Shown one piece after another: positions 49,988 to 59,060 of a DNA stretch of 64,000 nucleotides (its first letter is position 1; every line of letters begins with the position of its first letter). The notes beneath the pieces are model-generated. The model had not been told where the DNA came from. It made no database searches and saw nothing but the letters and a program-made list of their open reading frames with translations. Source of the stretch: CAVTND01 sp963735955 (lineage in GTDB: Bacteria; Pseudomonadota; Gammaproteobacteria; Burkholderiales; Burkholderiaceae_F); the NCBI GenBank assembly GCA_963735955.1, contig CAVTND010000004.1, positions 124,001 to 188,000 on the forward strand. Direction: 5' to 3'. The position numbers and the translations under genes are program-made.

Positions 49988-51817
49988 TTAGTAGAGGTCA
50001 ACCTCCTTTACCCAACCAGCCTTGCCGACCTTCGGGCCTCCGGTCACGATGACGCTAGCCCACCACGTTCTGCCCTTCGGGTCGACTCTTGCGGTTCTTC
50101 CCAATGGTGTGTCTTTCGTCAGAGTGGCGATCAATTTGCGCTGGTCGGGACTGTCCCACAGCTGCGCGCTCTGGGAGGTGATGTGCACGTCGACCGGCAG
50201 GTCTATCGAGTCTTTCTTCCCGGTCGTCACCGAGACATTCCACAGCTTGGCGGCCTCCAGGAAGATGGGACTGGCGACGTCTTTCGATCTTGTCTTGAAC
50301 TCCAGCAGACTTGGTCTCAGGTCCGAAGCCTTCTTCGTCCATCCCCATTCCACGGAGCCGTAAAACGTCCCCTTTTGATTGCCGGCGATTGCGAGTGCCG
50401 TCGTTTCAAAATGCTGGTGCCACTCTCGGTTCATCACGTCGGCCGCCTCCGTGTACATATCCCCGGAGGTCAGGTCGGGTTCGTCATGCATCATGGCATC
50501 ACTGTTCTGCAGCTTCTTGTTCGCATCTATGTAGTGCCACCCAAATGCGGTCAGCTTTTTCGCGGGTTCCGAGCTGGCCAGATCATCTCCGGTACTGCCG
50601 GTCATTCCGTAGAGTGGCGTGCGGATGTCCGGAAATTGATCAATGTGAACGCCGGCTCCCGGTTTGCCGGCCGGGATCATGCGACTCTCGGCGACTTTCT
50701 TCTTGTCGCCCTCGTATTTGTTGTGCACTTGATCGTCCTTCACGCTCAGCGCCGTCTGGACGAAGGCGATCTTCTCGGCATCGACGTGCTGGTTCGCCTT
50801 GAACTTGATCGTGATGTCTGCGCCGTAGCCGACCACGATATCGCCGTACCCCTGTGCAACGGTCGCATCATATGGATCGGCAACGAACGCGCCGGCAGAG
50901 GTCTTGGCCGTTTTCGCCGCACGCTGGAGCACCGGTTGCGAGTTGACCGAGTCTCGCTGCTGAATGACATGGGCAAGCTCGTGCGCGATCAGCGCACTGC
51001 CTTGCGCTGTCCCGGGGTCGTACTCACCTCGGCCAAAGACGATGTCGTTGCCGAGGGCGTAGGCGCGCGCATTCACGGCGTCCGCTGACTGGGCTGCGCT
51101 GGCATCACGGTGCACTCGCACTCCACCGAAGTCGTGACCGAAGCGTGGTTCCATGAACGCCCGTGTAACCGCATCCAGCGGTTGGCCCGGCGAGCGAACT
51201 GCTTCTTTGACAGCTGCTGGAGCTTCGCGGAGATCGGCGGAGTTCTTCTGGAGGTGCCTGGCCTGCAGTCGCTCCGCACTTCGGCCGCGTTGCTCCGACT
51301 GGCTTCGGCCACCCTGGAGCTGCGCCTCTGGCATGTGCATCACCTGGTCCGCGATGCGATCCGCGTCTTGCTCGCATGTGTCGCCCGGAGCACCGATCGT
51401 CAGTCCTGGCTGAACCCCGGCAAACGCTCTTGCGTACAAGGGCATTCGACTGAAATCGTGCGCAAGGGGAGTCGAATCGGTTTGCAGCCAGCGCTGCATC
51501 GCTTGCTTGCCGATAGTGCGCTGCAAGTAGACGATGGAGCCTCGTCTCGCGGCCCTGTCCAGAAGGCGCTCGACTGGGCCTCGCAGAGCTCGCCTCTTGA
51601 CTTGGTTCTTGTCTATGAGCAAAGGTGCGCATCGACAGGGTCCGCCGCGGCGGCAGGAGGGGTCAGTGTCGGTGTCAACAAGGACGCTAGCCAGGTGAAG
51701 TGCCACATGGTGACGACCTCCCAAAGGCGGCTGGCGACAAGGCTTGCCGGCACAGGGCCAGCGCGGCCCGACCATCATAGGCTTGGAAGTGTTTGCTGCC
51801 ATGTCTTTCGGAGCCAT
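49988..51817 (-). CDS. DUF4157 (eCIS-core) protein with C-terminal SH3-like domain
   Basis: The DUF4157 domain (about residues 207-290) has FMEPRFGHDFGGVRVH and the zincin motif HELAH (279-283) followed by VIQQ. The N-terminal LQRTIGKQAMQRW and PGDTCEQDADRIAD are typical of these proteins. Residues 300-540 are unrecognised, and the last 65 or so look like an SH3b-type barrel (SAQLWDSPDQRKLIATL). DUF4157 proteins often accompany extracellular contractile injection systems as effectors or processing proteases. None of the tail genes is here. The start is uncertain; ATG 51802 or a later codon is possible because the first 60 residues look weakly coding. Confidence 0.78.
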   Translation of the reverse strand: MAPKDMAANTSKPMMVGPRWPCAGKPCRQPPLGGRHHVALHLASVLVDTDTDPSCRRGGPCRCAPLLIDKNQVKRRALRGPVERLLDRAARRGSIVYLQRTIGKQAMQRWLQTDSTPLAHDFSRMPLYARAFAGVQPGLTIGAPGDTCEQDADRIADQVMHMPEAQLQGGRSQSEQRGRSAERLQARHLQKNSADLREAPAAVKEAVRSPGQPLDAVTRAFMEPRFGHDFGGVRVHRDASAAQSADAVNARAYALGNDIVFGRGEYDPGTAQGSALIAHELAHVIQQRDSVNSQPVLQRAAKTAKTSAGAFVADPYDATVAQGYGDIVVGYGADITIKFKANQHVDAEKIAFVQTALSVKDDQVHNKYEGDKKKVAESRMIPAGKPGAGVHIDQFPDIRTPLYGMTGSTGDDLASSEPAKKLTAFGWHYIDANKKLQNSDAMMHDEPDLTSGDMYTEAADVMNREWHQHFETTALAIAGNQKGTFYGSVEWGWTKKASDLRPSLLEFKTRSKDVASPIFLEAAKLWNVSVTTGKKDSIDLPVDVHITSQSAQLWDSPDQRKLIATLTKDTPLGRTARVDPKGRTWWASVIVTGGPKVGKAGWVKEVDLY

Positions 51818-52040
51818 GGTCGGATGACCGCTATATGGTCATGTCGGCGTCAGCTCGCAGGGCAGCTCTTGGCCCCTGGCGTGATGGCGAACTGAACCAG
51901 CGCCTACGCCAGACGCCGTGGTCTTGCACCTCGGCGCCGCGACCCAATCTTCAAGGCCGGCGGCTCTTCCTGCCCGATTGGGCGATGCAAGTTGAGGGCG
52001 CTCGCGGCACAGTCGTCACCATCGTTACGCGGAGATTCAC

Positions 52041-52967
52041 ATGACTCGTCCCGACACGGCTGCACTGGCTGCCTGGTCCGATCAACTGGCTGCACTGGCC
52101 GACCATGCGTCTGCCAGCGTCGTCGCCGTCCACGTCGGCCGGCATGAATCCGTCTCCGGCACGATGTGGCGCCCGAACGCAATCGTCACCGCGGCGCATG
52201 CGTTGCGCCGATCGCACGACATCAGACTGACGCTGCCCGACGGGTCAAGCGCGCAGGCGTCGCTCGCTGGCGCAGACGGCTCGACCGACCTGGCCGTGCT
52301 GCGGATCGACGGCACGATCCCCGTGCCGATCGAATCGCGCGATGCCGCCGCGGTCAAAGCCGGGCACTGGGTCATGGCTGTCGCGCGCAACGCGGAAGGC
52401 GCTGTGACCGTCGATCAAGGGCTGATTGGCCGCGTCGGTGGTGCGTGGCAGACCTGGCGCGGCGGTCGCATCGACCGGCTGCTGCGGCTAGACGGTGCAC
52501 TCGGCGCGAGCTTCGCCGGCGCGCCGATCATCGCCGCCGACGGCTTTGCGATCGGCGTTGGTACACCGGCGCTTGCGCGCGGGTTCGGCATCGTCGTGCC
52601 GACCTCGACCGTCAACCGCGTCGTCGACGAGCTGCTCGCAAAGGGCCGGATCACGCGCGGCTATTTCGGCATCGGCACGCAGTCGGTCGCGTTGCCAACC
52701 GCGCTCGTGAAGCAACTGGAACTCGACGACGGTCACGGTCTGCTGATCACGTCGATCGCCGAAGACAGCCCGGCGGCCGCGGCCGGGTTGCTGATCGGCG
52801 ACGTGTTGCTGGACATCGATGGCCATCGCGTCAGAGACATCGACGACCTGCACGCCGCTCTCGGCGGCGACCGCGTCGGCCGGTCGATCACCGCGGCGAT
52901 CGTGCGCGCAGGCGCGCGCATGGAAAAAAACGTCACCGTAGGCGAACGGCCGCGGATGCATTGTTGA
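52041..52967 (+). CDS. S1C (DegP-like) PDZ protein, probably inactive protease
   Basis: The 308-residue protein has a trypsin-like fold with His53 (TAAHAL) and Asp83 (STDLAVL), then a PDZ domain (about 215-300: GLLITSIAEDSPAAAAGLL). In the usual catalytic segment FSGAP or FSGGP, this protein has FAGAP (Ala159), so the nucleophile appears lost; Ser157 two residues earlier is an alternative. No signal peptide, so it is cytoplasmic. It lies two bases ahead of a LuxR-type gene and is divergent from the DUF4157 gene. Confidence 0.82.
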   Translation: MTRPDTAALAAWSDQLAALADHASASVVAVHVGRHESVSGTMWRPNAIVTAAHALRRSHDIRLTLPDGSSAQASLAGADGSTDLAVLRIDGTIPVPIESRDAAAVKAGHWVMAVARNAEGAVTVDQGLIGRVGGAWQTWRGGRIDRLLRLDGALGASFAGAPIIAADGFAIGVGTPALARGFGIVVPTSTVNRVVDELLAKGRITRGYFGIGTQSVALPTALVKQLELDDGHGLLITSIAEDSPAAAAGLLIGDVLLDIDGHRVRDIDDLHAALGGDRVGRSITAAIVRAGARMEKNVTVGERPRMHC

Positions 52968-52969
52968 CC

Positions 52970-53599
52970 GTGAAGACGCGTGTGGCCATCGTCGTCGCGA
53001 CGCCGCTGGTGCGCGACGGACTCGCCGCAATGGTGCAGGCGAGCGCAGGGCTGCAATTGGCCGGCGCGGCGGAGTCGATCGCGGCGTGGCTCGAGCAGGG
53101 TGGTCGTAGCGCTGACGTGTTGCTGGCACAGCCCGATGCGGACGATTCGACGCTCGACGCCCTGCTTGCAACTGCACTGCCGCTGGTCGTGCTGACCGAC
53201 CGCGACTCGCAAATCGACTTGGCACTCTCCAGTGGCGCGACCGTGTTGCCGACGGGGGCAAGTGCCAGGGACATCGTGGCCGCGATCGAAGCCTCGGTCG
53301 CCGGCCTGGTCGCGCTGACGCCCAACCAAGCGTCGGCGCTCGTTGCTCGCGCACGGTCGGCGTCGCGCCGCCCTGCACAGCAGGTCGAGCCGCTGACACC
53401 GCGTGAACTCGAAGTACTCCACTTGCTCGCGTGTGGACTTGCCAATCGCGCGGTCGCCGCCCGCCTGCAGATCTCGACGCACACAGCCAAGTTTCACGTC
53501 GGACAGATCCTCGCGAAACTCGGTGCCGTCACGCGCGCGCAAGCCGTCGCGATCGGGCTGCGCGACGGTCTGGTCGAGGCATCGCCGCCACGGGACTGA
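52970..53599 (+). CDS. NarL/LuxR-type regulator with degenerate receiver
   Basis: The C-terminal half is a clear LuxR helix-turn-helix (LTPRELEVLHLLACGLANRA, ISTHTAKFHVGQILAKL). The N-terminal 115 residues keep the receiver outline (VRDGL, LPLVVLTDR). They lack the acidic pair (VVATPLV instead of VVDDHPLV) and the phosphorylated Asp (LLAQPD, Gln54), so phosphorylation is unlikely. GTG 52970, two bases after the protease-like gene, was chosen. The two genes probably form an operon. Confidence 0.82.
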   Translation: MKTRVAIVVATPLVRDGLAAMVQASAGLQLAGAAESIAAWLEQGGRSADVLLAQPDADDSTLDALLATALPLVVLTDRDSQIDLALSSGATVLPTGASARDIVAAIEASVAGLVALTPNQASALVARARSASRRPAQQVEPLTPRELEVLHLLACGLANRAVAARLQISTHTAKFHVGQILAKLGAVTRAQAVAIGLRDGLVEASPPRD

Positions 53600-53838
53600 G
53601 AGGTACCCCGGGGCCACCTTCGAAAACGGACCAGTTCAGTGGCGATGTAGATCCGGCGCTCGAACGCTTTCATGCCAATCCGCCAAGGTCCTACGCCGTC
53701 AACTTCTCTCGCCGCTCCTCGACGAACGCTGCAAGCCGACCGGCGGCGCGCACAGCTACTCGCCAATTGGAACCTGCGTGCCAGCCCGATCGGCCACGCG
53801 CACGGTTTGGTGTCGCGTGCGACCTAATGGATTGCCGT
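53600..53838. other. intergenic region, no gene supported
   Basis: These 239 bases lie between two convergent genes. Open frames on either strand give compositions without family likeness. No hairpin with a T-run was seen. Confidence 0.5.
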
Positions 53839-54309
53839 CTAGCGCAAGCGGTCCGAATAGGCTGCAACCTCTCCCGGCTTGCGCAACATCTTGTCGACTT
53901 CAGCGGTATGCAGCTCTTCCGCGTGAATCATCTGCCTTGCGAACTCTTCCAGGGCAATCACGCGACCTTCCACGAGCCCCAGCAATTCCCGGTAGAGATC
54001 CAGCGCGTGACCCTCGGTTTCCATCGACTCGCGCAATATCGCGGCAATGTCATGTTTGTGGGAGTCGAGCAGTGAACCGATCGCAAGCGACGGATAAGCC
54101 CCAAGCGTTGTTATCCACTCTCCAACTTGTTGGGCGTGCAAAAGCGATTCATTGGCTTGTTCATGCAACCATGAAACGATAGGAATGCGACCAAAGCCGA
54201 AGACGAGGAACGAATAGTGGGTGTAACGCACTACCCCTGCCAATTCCGCCTCAAGAAGTCGATTCAATACTCCGACGACTTTGTCCGTGTCGATCTTTGT
54301 CGCATTCAT
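53839..54309 (-). CDS. bacterioferritin-like ferritin-family protein
   Basis: The 156-residue four-helix protein has the metal-ligand pairs in LLEAELAGVVRYTHY, EQANESLLHAQ, METEGHALDLYREL and IHAEELHTAEV. This resembles bacterioferritins and related diiron ferritin-like proteins; the haem Met of true Bfr is not obvious. It likely binds iron or protects against peroxide. ATG 54309 follows a GGGGGTGG stretch. It is the second ferritin-like protein in the window. Confidence 0.85.
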   Translation of the reverse strand: MNATKIDTDKVVGVLNRLLEAELAGVVRYTHYSFLVFGFGRIPIVSWLHEQANESLLHAQQVGEWITTLGAYPSLAIGSLLDSHKHDIAAILRESMETEGHALDLYRELLGLVEGRVIALEEFARQMIHAEELHTAEVDKMLRKPGEVAAYSDRLR

Positions 54310-54459
54310 GGCCACCCCCGCCAAAAAGGCCCCAAACTCATCGCTACCGGCCGATGGGCCGGTAGCGCAAGGATAGGCTACGCAATGTTGCCGCGCTGCT
54401 CAAGTGAGGCCCGACCTAGCGATCTTGTTGAGTCGCGGACAGCGGCTTGCCGATAGTTT

Positions 54460-55023
54460 TCATTTCGAACGAAGTTCTAGTCGGCACTTTGACGCAATCG
54501 GGCAGAGATCTTCGAGCACGGTGGCCCAGTTGCGGGTTGTGGCGGCCTTGCCGAGCTTTCCGAGAAGGGCTTCAGCGGCTCTACTGTCGAGGATTCCACT
54601 GGGGCACCAGAGGTAAATCGCGTGTTCACCCAGAAGCAGACGTTCCGGTGGACTTACGAGGGTCGATAGCGACGCGAGGCTTGGCATCGCCGCAGGGTCA
54701 CGCGCGAGACCAACCAGCAGGCGCGAGTGATCGGTGGCGATTGCGGCGAGCTTGTTCTCGGCCTTGATTGCCGCCAACTCTCTGGCCGACTTGACGATAA
54801 CCGGCACGTCCAGGCACAGCTTTTCATTGATTGCGGCTTGAATGCGAGAACCATGTACCGAGGCCGAGCGCCCAGCACTCGAGAAGACGGCATTTCCGCT
54901 GTTCAGCAGAGTGCTGACTTCCTGGTAGCCGAGCTGCGCAAGAAGTGCACGAAAGTCGGCCATCGGCACCCGCTTGGCACCGCCGACGTTGACTCCACGA
55001 AGCAGGGCGGCAAATCGAGGCAT
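54460..55023 (-). CDS. DUF1697 family protein
   Basis: The 187-residue protein starts MPRFAALLRGVNVGGAKRVP and continues LLAQLGYQEVSTLLNSGNAVF, the two diagnostic DUF1697 segments. The function is unknown. ATG 55023 gives the family start; upstream codons are non-coding in character. Confidence 0.92.
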   Translation of the reverse strand: MPRFAALLRGVNVGGAKRVPMADFRALLAQLGYQEVSTLLNSGNAVFSSAGRSASVHGSRIQAAINEKLCLDVPVIVKSARELAAIKAENKLAAIATDHSRLLVGLARDPAAMPSLASLSTLVSPPERLLLGEHAIYLWCPSGILDSRAAEALLGKLGKAATTRNWATVLEDLCPIASKCRLELRSK

Positions 55024-55064
55024 TCGCGACGCGCAAGTCTCACCCAGCGCCTGGCAGAACCGGG

Positions 55065-55571
55065 TCAAGCCGGCTGGAATCGCGGCATGAAGGGGATGTC
55101 GGTCGCACCGATGTCGTGCCCCATCTGCGTCAGCAGCGTGGTGATCTGGCCGCGGTGATGGGTTTCGTGATTGAACATCTGTGTGATCAGGATCCAGTGC
55201 GGGATCGTGCGTGAGCGGCCATCGACCTTGCTGACGTAGGTGAGTGAGCTCGCGAGCCATTCCGGCGTCATGGACCCGGCCCAGGCCGCGATGCGTTGGT
55301 CGAGCGCCGTGCGCTTGCGGCGCAGTTCATCGAACTCGGCGGCGAACTCGGTCCTCATTTCAGGCACTTGCGGTGGATCGCCCGTGAGGCGCGAAAGAAA
55401 CGCGAGGTCGCCGAACATGATGTGGTTCAGGGTGCCGTGGATCGAACGGAAAAAGGCGCCTCGATCCTGTTTGCGTTCGGCATCGCTGAACGTCGCGCAA
55501 AGTGCATAGAGCTTGCTGTTCATCCAGCCGTTGTATTCGGCCATCAGCTGGCAGTGTTCGCGATCGATCAT
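55065..55571 (-). CDS. DinB family protein
   Basis: The 168-residue four-helix bundle has the three metal histidines of the DinB/YfiT fold (HGTLNHIMFGD and NHETHHRGQ). DinB-like proteins are thiol-S-transferase-like or of unknown use. It starts MIDREHCQLMAEYNGWMN and is 26 bases downstream of the aldolase gene. Confidence 0.92.
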   Translation of the reverse strand: MIDREHCQLMAEYNGWMNSKLYALCATFSDAERKQDRGAFFRSIHGTLNHIMFGDLAFLSRLTGDPPQVPEMRTEFAAEFDELRRKRTALDQRIAAWAGSMTPEWLASSLTYVSKVDGRSRTIPHWILITQMFNHETHHRGQITTLLTQMGHDIGATDIPFMPRFQPA

Positions 55572-55597
55572 CGGCGCATTCCTCGCATTGCGATCGG

Positions 55598-56359
55598 TCA
55601 GGACTGGCGCATCGTCTTTAGGGCTTGTTGCGCTCCGGTGGCCATCAATCTGGCGTCGGAACTCACTGTCACGAACTGGAATCCCTTGGCGACGCGCTTG
55701 CGCGCAGCCTCCGGCGACATGTTGTGGATCCCCGCCACGACGCCATGCGCTTTGGCCCGCTCGAGGATGTGATCGATCGCCTGGGCGACCGGTGCCTCGA
55801 CCTCATCGAACGTCGGCTTGCAGCCAAGCGCGAGCGACAGGTCGCCCGGTCCGATATAGATGGCGTCAAGGCCCTCGACCGAGAGGATCGCATCCAGATT
55901 GTCGAGCGCCTCAGCGGTTTCGATCATTGCAAAGGCGACAACCGTGTCGTCTGCATGCTGCAGATAGTCGGCGCCGCCGTAAAGCAGGGCACGGATCGGA
56001 CCGAAGCTGCGCGTGCCGCGTGGTGGATAGTGAGTTGCCGCCACCAGCTGTTGGGCCTGCTCGCGCGTGCTGACCATCGGGCAGATAAGGCCATAGGCGC
56101 CGGCATCCAGCATCTTCATCAGAATGCCGGAATCGAGCCAGGGAACCCGAACCACCGGCACGGTGCCGGTGGTCGAGATTGCGGTCAGCATTGTCACCGC
56201 GGCCGCGTAGTCGATCACGCCGTGCTGCATGTCGATCGTCAGCGAGTCCCAGCCCTGGTGCGCCATGGTTTCGGTCGAAAAGCTGCTCGGGATCGCGAGC
56301 CAGCCATTGACCGCGGCTCCGCCGGCCTTCCAGATTTCACGCAGTCGATTGGGGCGCAC
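55598..56359 (-). CDS. HpcH/HpaI aldolase family protein
   Basis: The 253-residue TIM-barrel protein has IDMQHGVIDY, GAYGLICPMVSTREQA, FAMIETAEALDNL and GLDAIYIGPGDLSLALG, the marks of class II pyruvate aldolases related to HpaI and KdgA-like enzymes. The metal-binding Glu and Asp are in MIETAE and GPGDLS. The substrate is not predictable from context. GTG 56359 follows GGAGGT. It is divergent from htpG. Confidence 0.93.
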   Translation of the reverse strand: MRPNRLREIWKAGGAAVNGWLAIPSSFSTETMAHQGWDSLTIDMQHGVIDYAAAVTMLTAISTTGTVPVVRVPWLDSGILMKMLDAGAYGLICPMVSTREQAQQLVAATHYPPRGTRSFGPIRALLYGGADYLQHADDTVVAFAMIETAEALDNLDAILSVEGLDAIYIGPGDLSLALGCKPTFDEVEAPVAQAIDHILERAKAHGVVAGIHNMSPEAARKRVAKGFQFVTVSSDARLMATGAQQALKTMRQS

Positions 56360-56424
56360 ACTACCTCCACGGGTTTTGGCGGCCGGGCGCGGACGCTTGA
56401 TCGCAATGGTAGGCCAGGCCGGAC

Positions 56425-56452
56425 CTTGATTTTCGCCGTGCCGGCCTCATTG
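56425..56452 (+). promoter_or_regulatory. candidate sigma-32 promoter of htpG
   Basis: CTTGATT (56425-56431) and CCTCATTG (56445-56452) are 13 bases apart, close to the heat-shock consensus CTTGAAA-N11-16-CCCCATNT. It would start transcription about 60 bases before htpG, a known heat-shock gene. Confidence 0.45.
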
Positions 56453-56522
56453 TCCGCGCAGCCGAACTCGGATTGAATGGGTCGGAACGAAACTGAGCAG
56501 TTCTGAACAGGAGAGGGTAAGG

Positions 56523-58427
56523 ATGGGCGCACCGGATACACGCATCAAGGAGACCCTGGGATTCCAGGCCGAGGTCAAGCAACTGCTGCAGCTGATGATC
56601 CACTCGCTGTACAGCAACAAGGAAATTTTCCTGCGCGAGTTGATCAGCAATGCATCGGATGCCTGCGACAGGCTGCGATTCGAGGCGATTGCCCGTCCCG
56701 AACTGCTGACAGAAGAAGCAGAGTTCGCGATCGCCGTCGCTTTTGACAAGGCGGCACGCACGATCACGGTGTCAGACAACGGCATCGGCATGAGCCGCGA
56801 AGAGGCCATCGCGCATCTCGGCACGATTGCCAAGAGCGGTACCCGCGAATTCTTCGCTCAACTGACCGGCGACCAGCAGAAGGACGCCCAACTTATTGGC
56901 CAGTTCGGGGTCGGGTTTTATTCTAGTTTCATCGTTGCCGACCGAGTGACGGTGCTTACGCGCAAGGCCGGGCTGGCCGCTGAGGCCGCGGTGCGCTGGG
57001 AAAGCAGCGGCAGCGGCGAATTCACGGTCGAGCCTGCGGAGCGCGCCCGCCGTGGCACCGATGTGATCCTGCACCTGAAGGAGGGCGAGGACGAGCTCGC
57101 GTCGAACTGGAAGCTGCGCTCGATCCTGACCCGCTATTCAGACCACATTTCCACCCCGATCCGCATGCGCAAGGAAGTATGGGATGAGAAGAAGAGCGAG
57201 CACATCGCGACCGACGAGTTCGAGACGGTCAATCAGGCCAGCGCCCTGTGGTCGCGTAACAAGAACGAGATCAGCGAGGAGCAGTACAAGGAGTTCTATA
57301 GGCACGTCAGCCATGACTTTGGCGAGCCTTTGGCCTGGACCCACAACCGGGTCGAAGGCAAGCAGGAGTACATCCAGCTGCTCTACCTGCCGGCCAAGGC
57401 ACCGTTTGACCTCTGGGACCGCCAGTCGCGCCACGGGATCAAGCTCTACGTGCGGCGCGTGTTCATCATGGACGACGCTGAGCAACTGATGCCGCCCTAC
57501 CTGCGCTTCGTGCGTGGCGTGATCGACACTTCCGACCTGCCGCTGAACGTGAGCCGCGAAATCCTGCAGGAGTCGCGCGATGTCAAGGCGATCCGCGAGG
57601 GTTCGACCAAACGCGTGCTCGGCCTGCTCGAGGACCTGGCCGAGAACCGCGCAGAGGACTTCGCAAAGTTCTGGACCGAGTTCGGCCAGGTGCTGAAGGA
57701 GGGTGTGGGCGAAGATCATGCCAACCGCGAGCGGATTGCGGCCCTGCTACGTTTCACGTCGAGCACTAGCAATGGCGCCGCGACGGTTTCGCTGAAGGAC
57801 TACCTCGGCCGCATGAAGGAGGGCCAGACGGCGATCTACGTCCTCGCCGCCGATTCACTGGCCGCCGCACAGGCTAGCCCGCATCTTGAGGTGTTTCGCA
57901 AGAAGGGCGTCGAAGTCCTGCTGCTGACTGACCGCGTCGATGAATGGATGCTGTCGTTCCTGCATGAGTTCGACGGCAAGCCGGTCACGTCGGTGGCGAA
58001 GGGGGATCTCGACCTGGGCGCACTGGCCGACCAGGCGGAAAAGGACGAACAGGCCAAAGCGGCGGACGAGTACAAGGAGCTGGTTGGCAAGGTCAAGGCA
58101 GCCCTCGGTGAACGGGTCGAGGACGTCCGCATTACTTTGCGGCTGACCGAGTCGCCCGCCTGCGTGGTGGTCGGCCGAGACGCGATGAGTTCACACCTGC
58201 AGCGCCTGTTAAAGGCGGCCGGGCAGGCCGCGCCGGAGGCCAAACCGATCCTCGAGCTCAATCCGCATCACGCCCTGGTTCAGCGCTTGAAGGCGGACGA
58301 GGCTCGCTTGCCGGACTGGGCAGCCCTGCTGCTTGATCAGGCCGTGCTGGCGGAAGGTGGCCAGCTCGCTGACCCGGCGGCGTTCGTCAAGCGAGTCAAC
58401 CAGATGCTGCTGGATGGCAAAGGCTGA
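56523..58427 (+). CDS. htpG: molecular chaperone HtpG (Hsp90)
   Basis: The 634-residue Hsp90 has the GHKL ATP site: [25 protein letters not shown] and [14 protein letters not shown]. The middle domain has [10 protein letters not shown] and [12 protein letters not shown], with the conserved Arg that contacts ATP. The dimerisation domain ends near the C terminus. GGAGAGGGTAAGG precedes the ATG. The next gene starts within its last codons. Confidence 0.98.
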   Translation: MGAPDTRIKETLGFQAEVKQLLQLMIHSLYSNKEIFLRELISNASDACDRLRFEAIARPELLTEEAEFAIAVAFDKAARTITVSDNGIGMSREEAIAHLGTIAKSGTREFFAQLTGDQQKDAQLIGQFGVGFYSSFIVADRVTVLTRKAGLAAEAAVRWESSGSGEFTVEPAERARRGTDVILHLKEGEDELASNWKLRSILTRYSDHISTPIRMRKEVWDEKKSEHIATDEFETVNQASALWSRNKNEISEEQYKEFYRHVSHDFGEPLAWTHNRVEGKQEYIQLLYLPAKAPFDLWDRQSRHGIKLYVRRVFIMDDAEQLMPPYLRFVRGVIDTSDLPLNVSREILQESRDVKAIREGSTKRVLGLLEDLAENRAEDFAKFWTEFGQVLKEGVGEDHANRERIAALLRFTSSTSNGAATVSLKDYLGRMKEGQTAIYVLAADSLAAAQASPHLEVFRKKGVEVLLLTDRVDEWMLSFLHEFDGKPVTSVAKGDLDLGALADQAEKDEQAKAADEYKELVGKVKAALGERVEDVRITLRLTESPACVVVGRDAMSSHLQRLLKAAGQAAPEAKPILELNPHHALVQRLKADEARLPDWAALLLDQAVLAEGGQLADPAAFVKRVNQMLLDGKG

Positions 58428-58947
58428 AGGGGGCAGTTCGGAGGCCGGGGCGGGCGCTCCATTGCTCGGATTTCCGCCCATCATCGACCGGCGGGTCGAG
58501 CGCCTGATTCTTGGTTCATTTCCCTCGGCGGCCTCGCTCGCGGCCGGGCAGTACTACGCCCATCCGGGCAATCAGTTCTGGGCCCTGCTCGGACGTCTGA
58601 TCGACGAGCCGCTGGCCAAACTGAGCTATCGCGAGCGCCTGCCCCGCGTTCTGGCCCATCGGGTCGGAATCTGGGATGTTTACGGTGCGTGTCAACGCCA
58701 GGGCAGTGCCGATTCCGCGATCCGCAACGGCAGACCCAATCCCTTGTCCGAGCTTCTTGCGCTTGCGCCACGCCTGCGGGCGGTGGCCTTCAATGGCTCG
58801 GCAGCCGGTCGATTTCAGCCGCTTTTCAAGCAAGCGGGCCTTCAAGCTGCGGTGCTACCGTCCTCCAGTCGCGCCCATGCCACCCTCAGCTTTGAACGGA
58901 AGCTGACGCTTTGGCGGGCGTGGTGGCGTCAGTCCTCGGGGGACTGA
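58414..58947 (+). CDS. DNA-deoxyinosine glycosylase (UDG family 6, Mug-like)
   Basis: The 177-residue protein has [20 protein letters not shown] and NQFWALLG, marks of hypoxanthine-DNA glycosylases in the uracil-DNA glycosylase superfamily, and a later [10 protein letters not shown] segment. It would remove deaminated bases from DNA. ATG 58414 lies in the last codons of htpG (14-base overlap), implying co-translation. Confidence 0.87.
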   Translation: MAKAEGGSSEAGAGAPLLGFPPIIDRRVERLILGSFPSAASLAAGQYYAHPGNQFWALLGRLIDEPLAKLSYRERLPRVLAHRVGIWDVYGACQRQGSADSAIRNGRPNPLSELLALAPRLRAVAFNGSAAGRFQPLFKQAGLQAAVLPSSSRAHATLSFERKLTLWRAWWRQSSGD

Positions 58948-59060
58948 GGCTGAGTGGCTCCGGTCCGGGGCCTGGCCCTGGACGCGGACTGCACGGACGA
59001 TCCGGATCGGCTACTGTGCGAGCCGCCTGATCGCTACGGGGGCCCGCAGGCGCGAAATTG

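Noticed and set aside
53431..54075. 214-codon plus-strand frame overlapping the LuxR end and the ferritin-like gene
   Set aside because: It covers the LuxR HTH in another frame and the ferritin helices on the opposite strand; no independent support.
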